Source of the DNA: Panagrolaimus kolymaensis
Taxonomy: Eukaryota; Nematoda; Chromadorea; Rhabditida; Panagrolaimidae
DNA: 64,000 nt
Reading direction: 5' to 3'
NCBI GenBank assembly: GCA_028622995.1
Contig: JAJQJQ010000014.1
Location: forward strand, 2,728,001-2,792,000
Shown: positions 31,707 to 41,814 of the stretch, piece after piece
Layout of the letters: each line of letters starts with the position of its first letter
Numbering within the stretch: position 1 is the first letter of the stretch
Position numbers and translations under genes: made by a program
The notes under the pieces: model-generated
What the model saw: only the letters and a program-made list of their open reading frames with translations
What the model was told of the DNA's origin: nothing
Database searches by the model: none

Positions 31707-32581
31707 ATGGGTTTTTTAGCAAAATATTTTGAATGTTTTGCCTTGTTTTTACTATTCCACATTGTTTTCACACAAACTAGCGTCGATCCTACGCAATGTC
31801 TCAATCAAGCTGGTACAGCATTTTTACCTTCAGCTACATCTTGTGATAACGAAAGGGAAGATCTTGAATGTGAAGGAATTTTTCGTGCACCAATTGAACC
31901 CAGTCCTGCGAAAGTTGATATAAATTGCGTCAATCCTATTATGGAAGTGGTTGCGCTTCAATGCGCAAAAAGGTGTGCATTGTGCTGTGAAACTGCTGAA
32001 TATTATTGTGGAGATGATGAAAGTTTGTTATTTAAAAGCACTTATTTAAAATAAAATACATAATTTTAGCGGCTCCAATAAATTGCACAGCAAATAGAAA
32101 TAAATGCAGGGATTCTCAATGGACGACAATCATGAATACATATTGTCCAGGAACGTGCGGCACATGTCTCAATGGAACAGGTTGTAGAGATTTGAATATT
32201 CGTTGCTTAGATATGCGTCAACTTTGTGAAGATGTAACTTTCTATGGTTTTATGACAGCAAATTGCGCTCGAACTTGCGACAGATGTACCACAACAACAA
32301 CCATATCCACAACATTCACACCTTCCTCATCAACTTGCTTGGATGTTGCAAGCAACTGCGCTGAAAATAGTTATCTTTGTAACAATAGTGTATATTATTC
32401 ATTAATGACCCGAAATTGTCCGAACACTTGTGGACGTTGTTCAAATTCGATTATTAGCAGCAGTTGTAGCGATACAAACTCAAATTGTGCTAATTGGGTG
32501 AGAAATGGCTTTTGTAATAACACCTATTATACCCTTGCTCAAAGACGTCAATATTGTGGAAGGAGTTGCAATTTATGTTAA
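31707..32581 (+). CDS. Secreted ShKT-domain protein (inverted copy 2)
   Basis: Divergent partner of the gene at 30214-31082. Exons are 31707-32022 and 32070-32581. The signal peptide (MGFLAKYFECFALFLLFHIV) is followed by QCLNQAGTAFLPSATSCDNE, EGIFRAPIEPS and LQCAKRCALCCETAEYYCGD. This N-terminal domain keeps the cysteine pattern of copy 1 but only a minority of other residues. Exon 2 encodes TAPINCTANRNKC, then the same four ShKT modules ending YCGRSCNLC. The intron is 47 nt and identical to that of copy 1. Different first exons with shared second exons mean the two proteins present the same ShKT array behind different N-terminal heads. Secreted, function unknown. Confidence 0.88.
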
Positions 32582-32582
32582 T
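32008..32582 (+). repeat. Near-identical inverted tract, right arm
   Basis: Partner of 30212-30787. It begins at TGTGGAGATGATGAAAG near the end of exon 1 and ends at the stop codon, after which the 3' flanks differ. Confidence 0.85.
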
Positions 32583-33256
32583 AAAATATTCTAAATAAAA
32601 TTGCTTTGAATTCCTTAGATTTTCATTTGATATTTTGAAATATCAATAAATTTTTGCGTGTTTCGCAGGAATTGCACGTTTCTTTGTGATTAACATAGGA
32701 TAATTTAAAAGAAAAAAAAGATATTCATTTTTTAAATGATCTTTGGTTACTTCCTACCTGTCCTAAAATTTTTAATAACACGTTTTTTTTCTTGATGATC
32801 CTGTTTAACAAGTAAAGAAGTAAATAGTAAAGAGCATTTTTTTCCACTCAGATGCGTAACTTTTTATTTTCTTTTTTGTCAAAAAAAAGATTTCAACTAA
32901 GAAATGTCTCTAGTTTGAACACATTCCTATTTTTTTTAAACGTTGTTGTTAACTTTGAGAAAGAAAAAAAAGAACACAAGTTTACTTTGAAATTCGGTGT
33001 ATTACTGCGACAAAAAAATCAATGTAACAAAAATTTTTTCATGGAATATTTTGAACAAAAAAAAAGGAAAAATCGGCTATTAAAAATTTTAAAAAATGTG
33101 TCAGAGTTACAAATCATAAATTTCCGATACTTTAAATAATTGAACAAAAAAGAAAACAAAAGTTTACAAGACATTATTATTTTTGGTTTATTTTAGTTTT
33201 TAAAAACAAATAAAATCGTTTTATTTTTACAGAACAAAAAAATATTTATCATAGAA
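32582..33256. other. Intergenic with orphan copy of the MOLO1 upstream box
   Basis: At 32905-32922 TCTCTAGTTTGAACACA followed by a T tract and GTTGTTGTTAACTTT matches the upstream box of the MOLO1-like genes, in the orientation that would serve a minus-strand gene to its left. No MOLO1 coding sequence remains there; the ShKT gene occupies the place. It is probably a relic of a deleted copy. Confidence 0.5.
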
Positions 33257-34391
33257 TTAATAATCTCCTCCGCCACCAGATTTATTACTATTTGGAGTAT
33301 CATTATTTCCACCATCAGTAACAATCACATTAGTGCTATTAGTTTCATAAGTGGTTGATGGATATCCGCCATAACCACCACCATATCCATTTCCATTTCC
33401 AGCAACAAAATAAGTGGGTCGATCATGAACTACAAAACCTGTGCCAGAGCCATCTCGACAAAGTCCACAACAACAAAGAAGTTGTTGGCATTTAGAAATG
33501 CAAATAATACCAAAAACACAAATAAATATTCCAAGAATGATAAAAATTATTATATAATCTAATATTGATTTTGGTGGATTTCCACCACTACCGCGAGTTG
33601 TCTGACTTGTATGCTGAGTTTCAACATGGACTTGTCGTTGTTGATTATTTTCTGGGGATGTAGAAGTGCTGGGATTTAGAGCTCTTTTAGCAGTTTCATC
33701 CAACATATTTAATATGGCATTTTCATAGTCTCCACTTCGAAGGGTGTCTTTCTAAAAAAAAAAAAAACAGAATAAAAACAAAATCGAAAGAGAAAAAAAT
33801 AAAAAAGGCACAAACCTCTTCATTGAATATTTCATTTAATTCTTTCGAAGTTACAGTCAATCTCAAATCTTCAGCAACCCATACACTTCGATCAATGGTT
33901 GCCAAAACAATAACAAATGATTTATCACAATTTGGATCTAAATTCCATCGACGTAGAATATTTTTAGCTTGTGGCTTCAAAGTCTAAAAAAGCCAAAACT
34001 AAGTTCGAAAAATTAAATAAAAAGCAAAATAAAAAACAATATTTACCTGCGAATTTCCACCAACAAATTTTTTAGCGATTGCCACTCCACCGATAATTCC
34101 TTGCTTTTCACATTCGGTATTTCCAGACACTTTAGCGGTACTTTTTTGCAATTTTTCCAGTTGTTTAATAATATTATTTCGAGAAATTTCAGTTAAAATA
34201 TTTTCTGGATCGCAAAGGGCTGATTTTTGATTGATATAACATTTTCTGAAGTCCGCCTCGATTTGTGGGTTTGGAAAAGACGTTCCATTCCATGCACTTG
34301 TATTTGGAGGAGCTGGAGTTGATAAATCTTGGGCACCCAACGAAGATATGAAAGTAACCTAGGAAACTAAAAATATTTCTCGCCACTTCAT
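33257..34391 (-). pseudogene. MOLO1-like gene with stop codon in signal peptide
   Basis: Exons are 34391-34047, 33983-33816 and 33751-33257. All family hallmarks are present: WNGTSFPNPQ, RKCYINQKSALCDPENIL, ECEKQGIIGGVAIAKKFVGG, ILRRWNLDPNCDKSFVIVLA, IDRSVWVAEDLRL, DYENAILNMLDETAKRAL, one TM (YIIIFIILGIFICVFGIICI), CCCGLC and a Gly-rich tail ending GGGGDY. The leader reads MKWREIFLVS, then TAG, then VTFISSLGAQ. The copy at 22934 has Leu at that codon. Everything else is open. Either it is a young null allele, or translation begins on an upstream exon: TTTCCTAG just before GTTACT looks like a splice acceptor, which would bypass the stop. Labelled pseudogene with that reservation. Confidence 0.65.
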
Positions 34392-34682
34392 TTTTTTAAT
34401 TTTGAAATAAAATAAAATGAAACAAATTCAGTTTATGAAAAAACCTTTAAAACGAAAATAAAAAAAATTACAAAAAAAGGACAACCTTTTTTTTCGTGAT
34501 CTTTGCTTTTACCCATCAAAATTTATTTCCTCAACAGCATTACTTTTTTTTAAATTTTGTGTTGGCCTTGTTTCAATAAAAAAGAGTAAAGACAGAGAAT
34601 TTTTTTTCTACGCGAGTTCTTTACTTCTTTTTTTCTTTTCTTTTGTCAATGCAGTTCACAAATAGAAAATTGTGTGTTTGGA

Positions 34683-34712
34683 GTGTCTCTAGTTTGAACG
34701 AACACCTTTGAT
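34683..34712 (-). promoter_or_regulatory. Conserved MOLO1 upstream box
   Basis: TGTCTCTAGTTTGAAC then GAACACCTTTGAT, about 290 nt upstream of the ATG at 34391. Compared with the copy at 24191 it contains a duplicated GAAC. Shared with the genes at 22934 and 35314 and with the orphan at 32905. Confidence 0.5.
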
Positions 34713-35313
34713 ACATTTTTAAATTTAATTGTTTTGTTGTTGTCGTCAACTTTTATTAAAGAGTAAAAAAAAAGGGAAACTAAAAAATGAAAATGTACGA
34801 CGAAAAAAGAGGAAAGTTTAATTGGTAATTAAATGATTGATTTATGTCATGTAAAAAATCAATGTCAAAAAAGTTCTTAAAAATGGATTAAAACGAAAAT
34901 ATGATTACTCATCCTTTCAAATTTTGTAATACCAACATCATTGATGAGTAATAACTTAGTCTTTAATATTTGTCAAGAAAAAATTAAAAAAAAAAGCCGA
35001 TGATGGAAAAAATAAAGAAGTTAGTCATAAAAGACAGTGAATTAATTTTTGCTACAAGAAATTAAAATATTTTCTTAAAAACCATCTTTTTTAACAAAGT
35101 TTTTAGATAAGCATAATAGCAATAAAATTTTCATTTTTATTTTTACACATGTTTTCTTAAATCTTTATTAAATAAATTACAATTATTAATTTTACGAATC
35201 GATAAATACTTTAAACACAAAATAAAAAAGACAGATTAAATTATAAATTTTTTGTATAAAATACGTGAAATTTAATAATCTTCACTACCTCAAGAATTTT
35301 TGTTTCAGCTTCC
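34713..35313. other. Intergenic
   Basis: AT-rich spacer between MOLO1-like copies; no other element seen. Confidence 0.45.
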
Positions 35314-36185
35314 TCACGTTCTTTGCCCTCTTTCATAATCATCGCAATTGGGGCACCATCCAAGTTTCTTAAAAGTTACGTAATAAGCATAACCAAAATA
35401 CCCAACAAAGACTACAGTAATAACAAAAATAATTATCCAAGTTCCAATAGGTGTGGGTTCCTTTTCAAAGGGATCCCTACTAAAATCCATAGCTTTTTTC
35501 GCCAATTCATCCAAAATATTTATTATGGCTTTTTCATATTCGCCATTTTGGAGACTATGTTCCTAAATAAAAAAATAAATAAATGAAAAAGAAAAATGTA
35601 TATTTAAAGAGTAATAAAACCACCGACTTCTTTTTTAAAAATTTCTTTAATTTCCATGGTAGTTACAGGTAACCCCATATTTGCTGCAAGAAATACACTT
35701 CTATTTAAGTGACTCAAAACAATCACAAAAGATTTATCACAATTTGGATCTAAATTCCATCGGCGCAGAATATTTATCGCTTGAGGCGCTAAAGTCTATA
35801 AATTAAATCAAAAGAAGTTTTTTTTGTTGATAAAATTATATAAAAAAATATTAACCTGTGTATTGCCTCCAAGAAAATGGTTGGCGATTGCAACACCTCC
35901 AATAATTCCTTGCTTCTCACATTGGTAGGTGCCATTATTTTTAGTGGTTCTTTTTTGTATTTTTTCAAAATATTTAATAATATTATTTCTAGCAGTTTCA
36001 GTTAAAATATTATCTGGATCACAAAGCCCTGATTTTTGATTGATATTGCATATTTTTAAATCTTCTTGAATTTGTGGGTTTGGAAATGTTGGTCCAGTCC
36101 AAAAATTTGTTCGCGGTAAATCTTCTGCCTCATAAATTGTGAAACATGAAATCAACAAAACTACAAATATTTCTAACGAAAACAT
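35314..36185 (-). CDS. MOLO1-like membrane protein (copy 3)
   Basis: Exons are 36185-35856, 35795-35628 and 35562-35314; introns phase 0 as in copy 1. The signal peptide MFSLEIFVVLLISCFTIYEA precedes FWTGPTFPNPQ, KICNINQKSGLCDPDNIL, QCEKQGIIGGVAIANHFLGG, ILRRWNLDPNCDKSFVIVLS, LNRSVFLAANMGLPVTT and EYEKAIINILDELAKKAM. The stalk is much shorter than in copies 1 and 2. The TM is TWIIIFVITVVFVGYFGYAY and the cytosolic tail WCPNCDDYERG keeps only a CxxC rather than the CCCGLC cluster. The SVWVAEDL motif of the other copies is changed to SVFLAANM. Frame is fully open. Its upstream box is split by the hAT MITE at 36460-37342, which may alter expression. Confidence 0.86.
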
Positions 36186-36459
36186 TTTTTAAGTGAAAAA
36201 ACTGAAACAATTTCAGTTTTAGAAAAAAAACTTTAAAAAGAATGCAAAAAAATGCTTTTATTAATGTTATTGATCGCTGCCTCTTATTTCCAGTCTCAAA
36301 AATTTTAGTCATACAGACCCTTATTTTTATGCTTCTCTCCAACAAAGAAGAAAAAAAAAGTGAAAAGAAAAATCATATTTTTTTTAACACGAATGCTTTT
36401 TTTTACAAAGCATTTTAAATTTACAAATATGTTTATGAGTCATTTTTTCTAGTTGGAAC

Positions 36460-37342
36460 CAGTGTTGTCGATTAATCGAAATCCTTCGATTATCGATTTT
36501 GATTAATCGAAATTAATCGAAAGTTTTCGGTTATCGATTATCGATCGATTAATCGAAAATCGAAAGTCTCGATTATCGATTTTCGATTAATCGGCAAATT
36601 AATCGATTCGATTAATCGAATTTTTTTAGTTATTAAAAACCATATTTTTTTATTACAAAATTTAATAAGGTGATAAAAATTTCGACTTTAAATTCGAATT
36701 CAAAACATAAAAACACATTTAAAATATTTTTTTAGTCTAAAATAATAGATTTGAAAATTTCTTTTATGAGTACATTAATGTTTTGTCGAATCATCAAAAG
36801 CCTGGAATACATAATTTTGCGTAAAAAAAGAGGCTATAATTGTTTACACATTTTATAAAAATATGGATTACACCACTTTTAAGTTAGTTTATGAGAGTAT
36901 CCAGACTTTCATGAGTAATTTGTAAAGATTATAAAACCACAAGAATGTTTTCTCAAATTTTGGAACCATAAGTAGGAAACTAATGAAAAAATATTTTTGA
37001 GAATTCAGAAATAAGGAAAAAATAGCTTATAAAAGTTTAAATAGGTAAAAAATACACAAAAAAACAGAATTGGAAAAAATTTTCAGGCAAAAAATAGCCA
37101 AATTAGGGCTTATTTTGAGGTAAAAAACGTAAATTTTGTCATTCGATTAATCGATAATCGGATGCTTCGATTATCGATTTCGATTAATCGAAATTAATCG
37201 AAATTTTTCGATTATCGATTATCGATCGATTAATCGAAAATCGAAAGTCTCGATTAATCGAATCGATTAATCGAAAATAATCGAATTTCGATCGGTTATT
37301 TTTCGATTAATCGTTCGATTAATCGAATAATCGACAACACTG
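36460..37342. mobile_element. hAT-type MITE with ATCGATTAATCG-repeat arms
   Basis: Ends are CAGTGTTGTCGATTAATCG and its reverse complement, flanked by an exact 8-bp duplication GTTGGAAC (36452-36459 and 37343-37350). Removing one copy and the element rejoins TTCTAGTTGGAAC with ACCTTTTATTT, which is the upstream box of the MOLO1-like genes: independent proof of insertion. About 180 bp at each end consist of overlapping TCGATTAATCG / ATCGAAAT words in both orientations; the centre (about 36640-37130) is AT-rich and non-coding. Non-autonomous. Confidence 0.9.
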
Positions 37343-37591
37343 GTTGGAACACCTTTTATTTTTTAAATGGTTTCTCATTCTTTAGAAAACAAGCGAAACA
37401 AAAACCAAAAAATGAATATGTTTTTGAAAAAGACTATTTTAATTGGCAATTTATTGATTTGTTATACAGAAAAATTAATCAAAAGAAAAGTCTTTTCTAA
37501 ATAATCAATTTACGATCAAATTAGGGTATTTTAAAAATTCTAATGTTACAATACATATTTTTTCGAATAACTTAAATTTAATTTATTATTT

Positions 37592-38097
37592 TCAAAAGCT
37601 AAAAAATAAGGAAACAAAAATTAAATAGCAAGCAAATGTTAAATAATCTCCTCCACCGCCTCCATTATTGCCACTGGATCCACCTCCACCACCATCGTAA
37701 GTATTGCCACTCGTATAGCCTCCACTTGAACCACCACCTTCACAACTATTGGAACAAATAAAAATTATAGCACCAATTAAAATAAAGAATAAAAAAACTC
37801 CAAAAATAATTACAAAACTATTTGGTTTAGAATCAGAAAGAGGTTTGTTTGAAATTTCATTCAAAATATTTAATATTGCATTTTCATAATCACTCATTCG
37901 AAGGGTGTTTTTCTAAAAATTAAGTGAAAAAAAAATTATTACTTTTTTGCATGCATTTCCTTGGCTATATTATTTTTTCAAAAGTAAAAAAAAATGAAGT
38001 ACCAACCTCTTGATTAAATATTTCATTTAATTCGATTGAAGTTAATGGAAGGTTTAAATCTTCTGCAACCCATACACTTCGTTCTCTGGCGAACAAT
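37592..38097 (-). pseudogene. MOLO1-like gene, 5' truncated
   Basis: Only the 3' half remains. About 38097-38009 reads ERSVWVAEDLNLPLTSIELN then EIFNQE. A GT-AG intron leads to 37912-37592 with DYENAILNILNEI, a TM (FVIIFGVFLFFILIGAIIFI) and a Gly/Ser-rich tail. Exon 1 and the WNLDPNC part of exon 2 are absent; upstream DNA is unrelated. Where the copy at 33257 ends GGGGDY-stop, this one reads through (GGGGDYLTFACYLIF) for a further hydrophobic stretch, so the stop codon is mutated too. The remaining frame is open, hence decay is recent or a short product is made. Confidence 0.8.
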
Positions 38098-38597
38098 TTG
38101 AATTCACTTTTTCTGATTTTTTTACATTCATAATTCATTATTAAAATTTTCCTAACAGCTTCTCATTATTAGCAAACATATAAAAAATTATTATTTTTAA
38201 TTTTTTTTTCTTCAATGGCACATTTTAAGCTGGCTCATTCCATTCTTTCTTGTACAGAAAATTATAATCCAATAAAAAAAATATTATAAATGCATAAACA
38301 AGAATCATTAAAAATAATGTATGCGATGACACGAGGCAAACAGCTGTTTTAACAAAGAAAAAAAATTGAACATTTGTCTCTTTTACTTATTACATAAAAG
38401 GACATTTTGGAGGTCAACAAAACACCGAAATGACAAATAAAAAAATGAGGAAAAAGGATTAAATATTGTTTATAAAATGTAAACAACTTTTTTGGTTTGG
38501 TTTTTTGAATTTAATTTTTTTCTGGTTAGAGCAGAATCAAGTTTTTTTAAATACGAATTGCGAAACGATTTTAATTTTTTCTTTTAATTAAGAAAAA
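38098..38597. other. Intergenic
   Basis: AT-rich; the breakpoint of the truncated MOLO1-like gene is at the left edge. It includes the upstream region of the small peptide gene. Nothing else seen. Confidence 0.45.
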
Positions 38598-38816
38598 ATG
38601 AAAAACCTCCAATTTATTTTTTTGATATTTTTTATTATATTTATTATTTTATGCGATGGCTTCCCAGATGGCACCCTAACAGCAAATTGTGGCACATGTA
38701 CAGGCGAACAAGGCTCTAAAGGTGAATGGTATTGTTTTTATAAAGGAATAAAATGTGAAGATTCCAAATGTTTTCCTGCTAGAGCTGATGATTATTTTGG
38801 ATGTTGTCAATGTTAA
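38598..38816 (+). CDS. Small secreted Cys-rich peptide, single exon
   Basis: 72 residues: an N-terminal hydrophobic signal (LQFIFLIFFIIFIILC) and a mature part with a compact Cys pattern: NCGTCTGEQG, EWYCFYKGIKCEDSKCFPAR and FGCCQC. The even set of eight cysteines in about 47 residues implies four disulphides. I do not recognise a named family; defensin-like, protease-inhibitor-like or signalling peptides would all fit. The start follows an AT-rich leader with AAAAATG. The plus-strand frame is clean and the composition (Gly, Cys) differs from chance AT-rich ORFs. It could also be an exon of a longer gene, but a stop follows directly. Confidence 0.65.
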   Translation: MKNLQFIFLIFFIIFIILCDGFPDGTLTANCGTCTGEQGSKGEWYCFYKGIKCEDSKCFPARADDYFGCCQC

Positions 38817-38928
38817 AGAACTTATTAATTAAATTTATTAAAAGTGCTTTATCACGATTCCTTTTTTTTTTTAAATTTGAAATTAAAATAAAGTAAAAAA
38901 TACAAAATCATAGTTGAAATGAAAGATT

Positions 38929-40012
38929 TCAAGATTCCTCCTTTTTGATATGTCCATTTAAAGATTTTTCTACGATGGCTTTAAGAAAATTATTATCAAA
39001 TGTTGATATATCAATTGCTGGGCCATTGCTGTTATTATTTAATAATCCTTGAACAAATTCAGCACATGAATTCCAAAGTAAGTCGGAATTAGTTTTAGCA
39101 GCAGTGTCCACAATTATTCCAATGTTTTCCTTTGTTAGTTTATTTAATAAATGATTTTCTAATTTTGGATGAAAAAAATTTTTCTTAAAAATTATTGCAA
39201 AACTAAAAAAGTGATAGCCAAAAAAATTTGCTAGAAATTTTACCTTTAAGCTTTGAAAATCATATTTATCAGCAAACATAAGGAGGTTCAGGGCATTCTC
39301 GTCATATTCAATACATGGACCGATGTTTTGAGCATAACAATAGTCAATTGCAGCTTTAACCGTCGAACATTCAAAATCGGGGATTTTATATACATTTTCG
39401 TTTGCTTCTTTAAAATTGCCTTGAAACATAGTTGCAAAAACTTTGGATTCCACAGAAATAATAAGTTTGTGAACCTAAAAAATAATTTTTTAGTTTCGTG
39501 ACTCCAAAAATTTTAGTTTTACTTTTATGGTTTCATCAGCCACAATTATTTTAAAATCTTTATTCAAATCATCCATCAACCGAATACCCCATTCAGAAGT
39601 GATACAAAAAGTTGAGTTCTTGTTTATTTTTTTGATCTTTATACCAAATAATTCCATAAACTTCAACTTTCATATTGCCATTGGCAAAATAATGTTCTTT
39701 GGTGTTAATAAAATCTTTGCTATCATAATAAATTGTTTTGGACCCGTTTGATTCACCATATCTCTCTAAAAATTATATATATATAATTAAAGCTATATTT
39801 GTGGGAGTTTTTTTACCAATGAAATTATTTGGTCCGCCAAATTGCATAACTCGAAAGAATACTTTAAAATTGATTGTATTATATGAATATAAAACAAAAT
39901 TAAATTGTCCGTAGCCACTTTTACTAATGGTGCATTCTAAGTTCCATGTAACTTGGGGCATTCCATTTATATTAACTTTTTTAGTAGAAATTTGTGTGTT
40001 TTCAGTAAACAT
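38929..40012 (-). CDS. MATH-BTB protein with one apparent frameshift (second locus)
   Basis: Exons are 40012-39817 (MATH: MPQVTWNLECTISKSGYGQF), 39765-39523 and 39474-38929. Exon 2 continues the MATH domain (SKTIYYDSKDFINTKEHYFA, NMKVEVYGIIWYKDQ) and begins BTB (ITSEWGIRLMDDLNKDFKII). Exon 3 carries VHKLIISVESKVFATMFQGN, EYDENALNLLMFADKYDFQS and a BACK-like end (HLLNKLTKENIGIIVDTAAK). Within exon 2 the frame changes at a run of seven identical bases (39627-39633): with one base fewer the MATH and BTB parts join. A 47-nt segment after DFQSLK has GT-AG ends and may be an extra intron although it also reads open. The start ATG at 40012 gives a short N-terminus; an upstream exon (for example 40067-40264) is possible but not shown. 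Probable cullin-3 adaptor. Confidence 0.7.
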
Positions 40013-40435
40013 GATTTTATTAATACTTCATATTCCTCTAAATCCATGTTGAGAACGCTGTAAATGTTAAATTATAAAAAGATATATACAGTAAATAGTT
40101 TTTACTTCGTCCGGTGTAAAAATATTCATATTAAGAAAGATTAATATCAAAAAATAAATAATAGAAGAAACCGCTCTTTCAACTTCAATTAAAAACAATA
40201 AATTGTTTAGCGCATTTTGCCAACAAGAATCTCTCTTTTTCATTTTAAAAAGTTTTTGTGGCAATTAATTTAGAGACACGGACTCACCTTGGGGTAAAAA
40301 AAGTAGAGCAATGAAAGAAAATAAAATTATGTTTTTTTGTTTGTTTTAATTAATTTTAAAATTTTAATATATTTTATTAAATCCTAAGAATAAATAAGCA
40401 AAAAGTTTAAATTAAGGTTATTAAGATAAACATTA
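40013..40435. other. Intergenic between MATH-BTB gene and receptor
   Basis: Contains a minus-strand open frame (40067-40264) with a hydrophobic middle that might be a 5' exon of the MATH-BTB gene, but its joining frame does not fit. Otherwise AT-rich. Confidence 0.35.
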
Positions 40436-41814
40436 TTAAGATACAGTTATTAAAGTTTTAGTCCGTTGTTGAACAATTGAGCTATTCACAGCACTCATTG
40501 TTAAATTTTGTTCTCTCCGCAACATAAAATCAATGTAATCTTTTCGAATAAATTTGCATACTAACAATAAAGCAATAGGATTAATTAAACTTGAAATATC
40601 AGAGATATAACCAAAACAACGCAAAGCAAATGCTTGTAATTCTGGAAGATTTTGGGCTGTTGCCACTAATCTCATAATATAATAGCATGCTAAAGCAAAT
40701 TGGAATATTAGTACAACGATGGCTTGGCTGAAGAGAAGGATATCTTGTTTCATAGTCGACGAAACTGTTTTATATTGTTTAAATAAATATTGATATCGTA
40801 TAATCGTAGCAATTGCGAGAGTGAAAGATATAACTGAAGTTGATAGGACTACACTTGGGCCTGCAATTGAATGGTACTAAAAAAACTGTAAAAATTAATC
40901 GGCTAAAAATCGATTAAAAAAGATAGAATTTTAAAAAGTTCCAGAATTGCGTTATTTTTTTAACTGTTTTAAAAATTCGTCCCTTTTCGCATTGAAGTTC
41001 GCCTTTCTTTTTCTTATTTTTTGGTTTGTTTTTTGTTGTTTTTTGAATGCAAAAGAAGTATCTTCTACGTTTCAATTATTTTTCCCAAATTAAGAAACTA
41101 AGGGGCCCCAAATTAGAATATTTAAATCTTAACAAAAAAAATTGTTTAGCTTTGAAGAATAAGTTTGCCTTTGCAAAAACTATTAAGTAAAAAAAATTTA
41201 AGCAAACTGAAAATGGAGTTGGTTTTAAAACGTGTTTGCTTGAAAAATAAAAATTTTTTTTTTTAAATCTTTGATTTCTGAGAAAAATAACTTACAAAGC
41301 CAACATAAGTTTCATTATAATATGATGATAATTCCCCCTCTTTTGTATAAAAATAAACTGAATGTCCAGCAAATCGAACAGATAAAATTGTGATTGGAAT
41401 TATTGGTAAAATCCATATCAATTTTGTTCCAAATTTTGGCAAAAAATCATTATTTTTAACAAAAAATGAAAATGCAATCCATGCTCGATTTATTGCAATT
41501 GAAGCGTGTAAAATGGATTGAAAATAAATTAAATATCCAGAAACCAACCATAAAATTGTATCCCATTCAGGATGATCGAAAAACCAAGGCTTCCATGTAT
41601 TAATTAAAATAATTTTTTGACATAAAAAATTATTTATTATATTGGTTATATCTGCCAAAGAAATCATTAAATATAATAAATAAAAAGAAGATTCATACAT
41701 TTTATTTTTCTTTATTTGTTTCATATAAAAAATAAAAGAAGTCACTGAACAATGAAAGAGGCAAAGAGCGATGGTTAAAATCCATCGAAGAATGTCGGTT
41801 GTGTAAACTGTCAT
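40436..41814 (-). CDS. 7TM chemoreceptor, Srg/Srv-like (pair member 1)
   Basis: Exons 41814-41296 and 40876-40436, intron 419 nt, phase 0. TMs include ILRWILTIALCLFHCSVTSF, FYLLYLMISLADITNIINNF, WLVSGYLIYFQSILHASIAI, LIWILPIIPITILSVRF, VVLSTSVISFTLAIATIIR, LFSQAIVVLIFQFALACYYI and YISDISSLINPIALLLVCKF. A conserved first-loop motif WKPWFFDHPEWDT, the INRAW motif after TM3 and NPIALLLVCKFIRKDY after TM7 are shared with the paralog at 46745. The NP...L.C..IRKD end is typical of nematode chemoreceptors of the Srg group. The start at MTVYTTDILRW is the first Met and aligns with the paralog (MTVKTTDIIRW). Confidence 0.84.

Noticed and set aside
36460..37342. ATCGATTAATCG array considered as a satellite or CRISPR-like array
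   Set aside because: Repeats are overlapping palindromic words without unique spacers, and the 8-bp duplication shows a transposon insertion.
40067..40264. Possible 5' exon of the MATH-BTB gene at 38929
   Set aside because: The frame of its donor does not connect to the MATH exon, and stops intervene in the matching frame.
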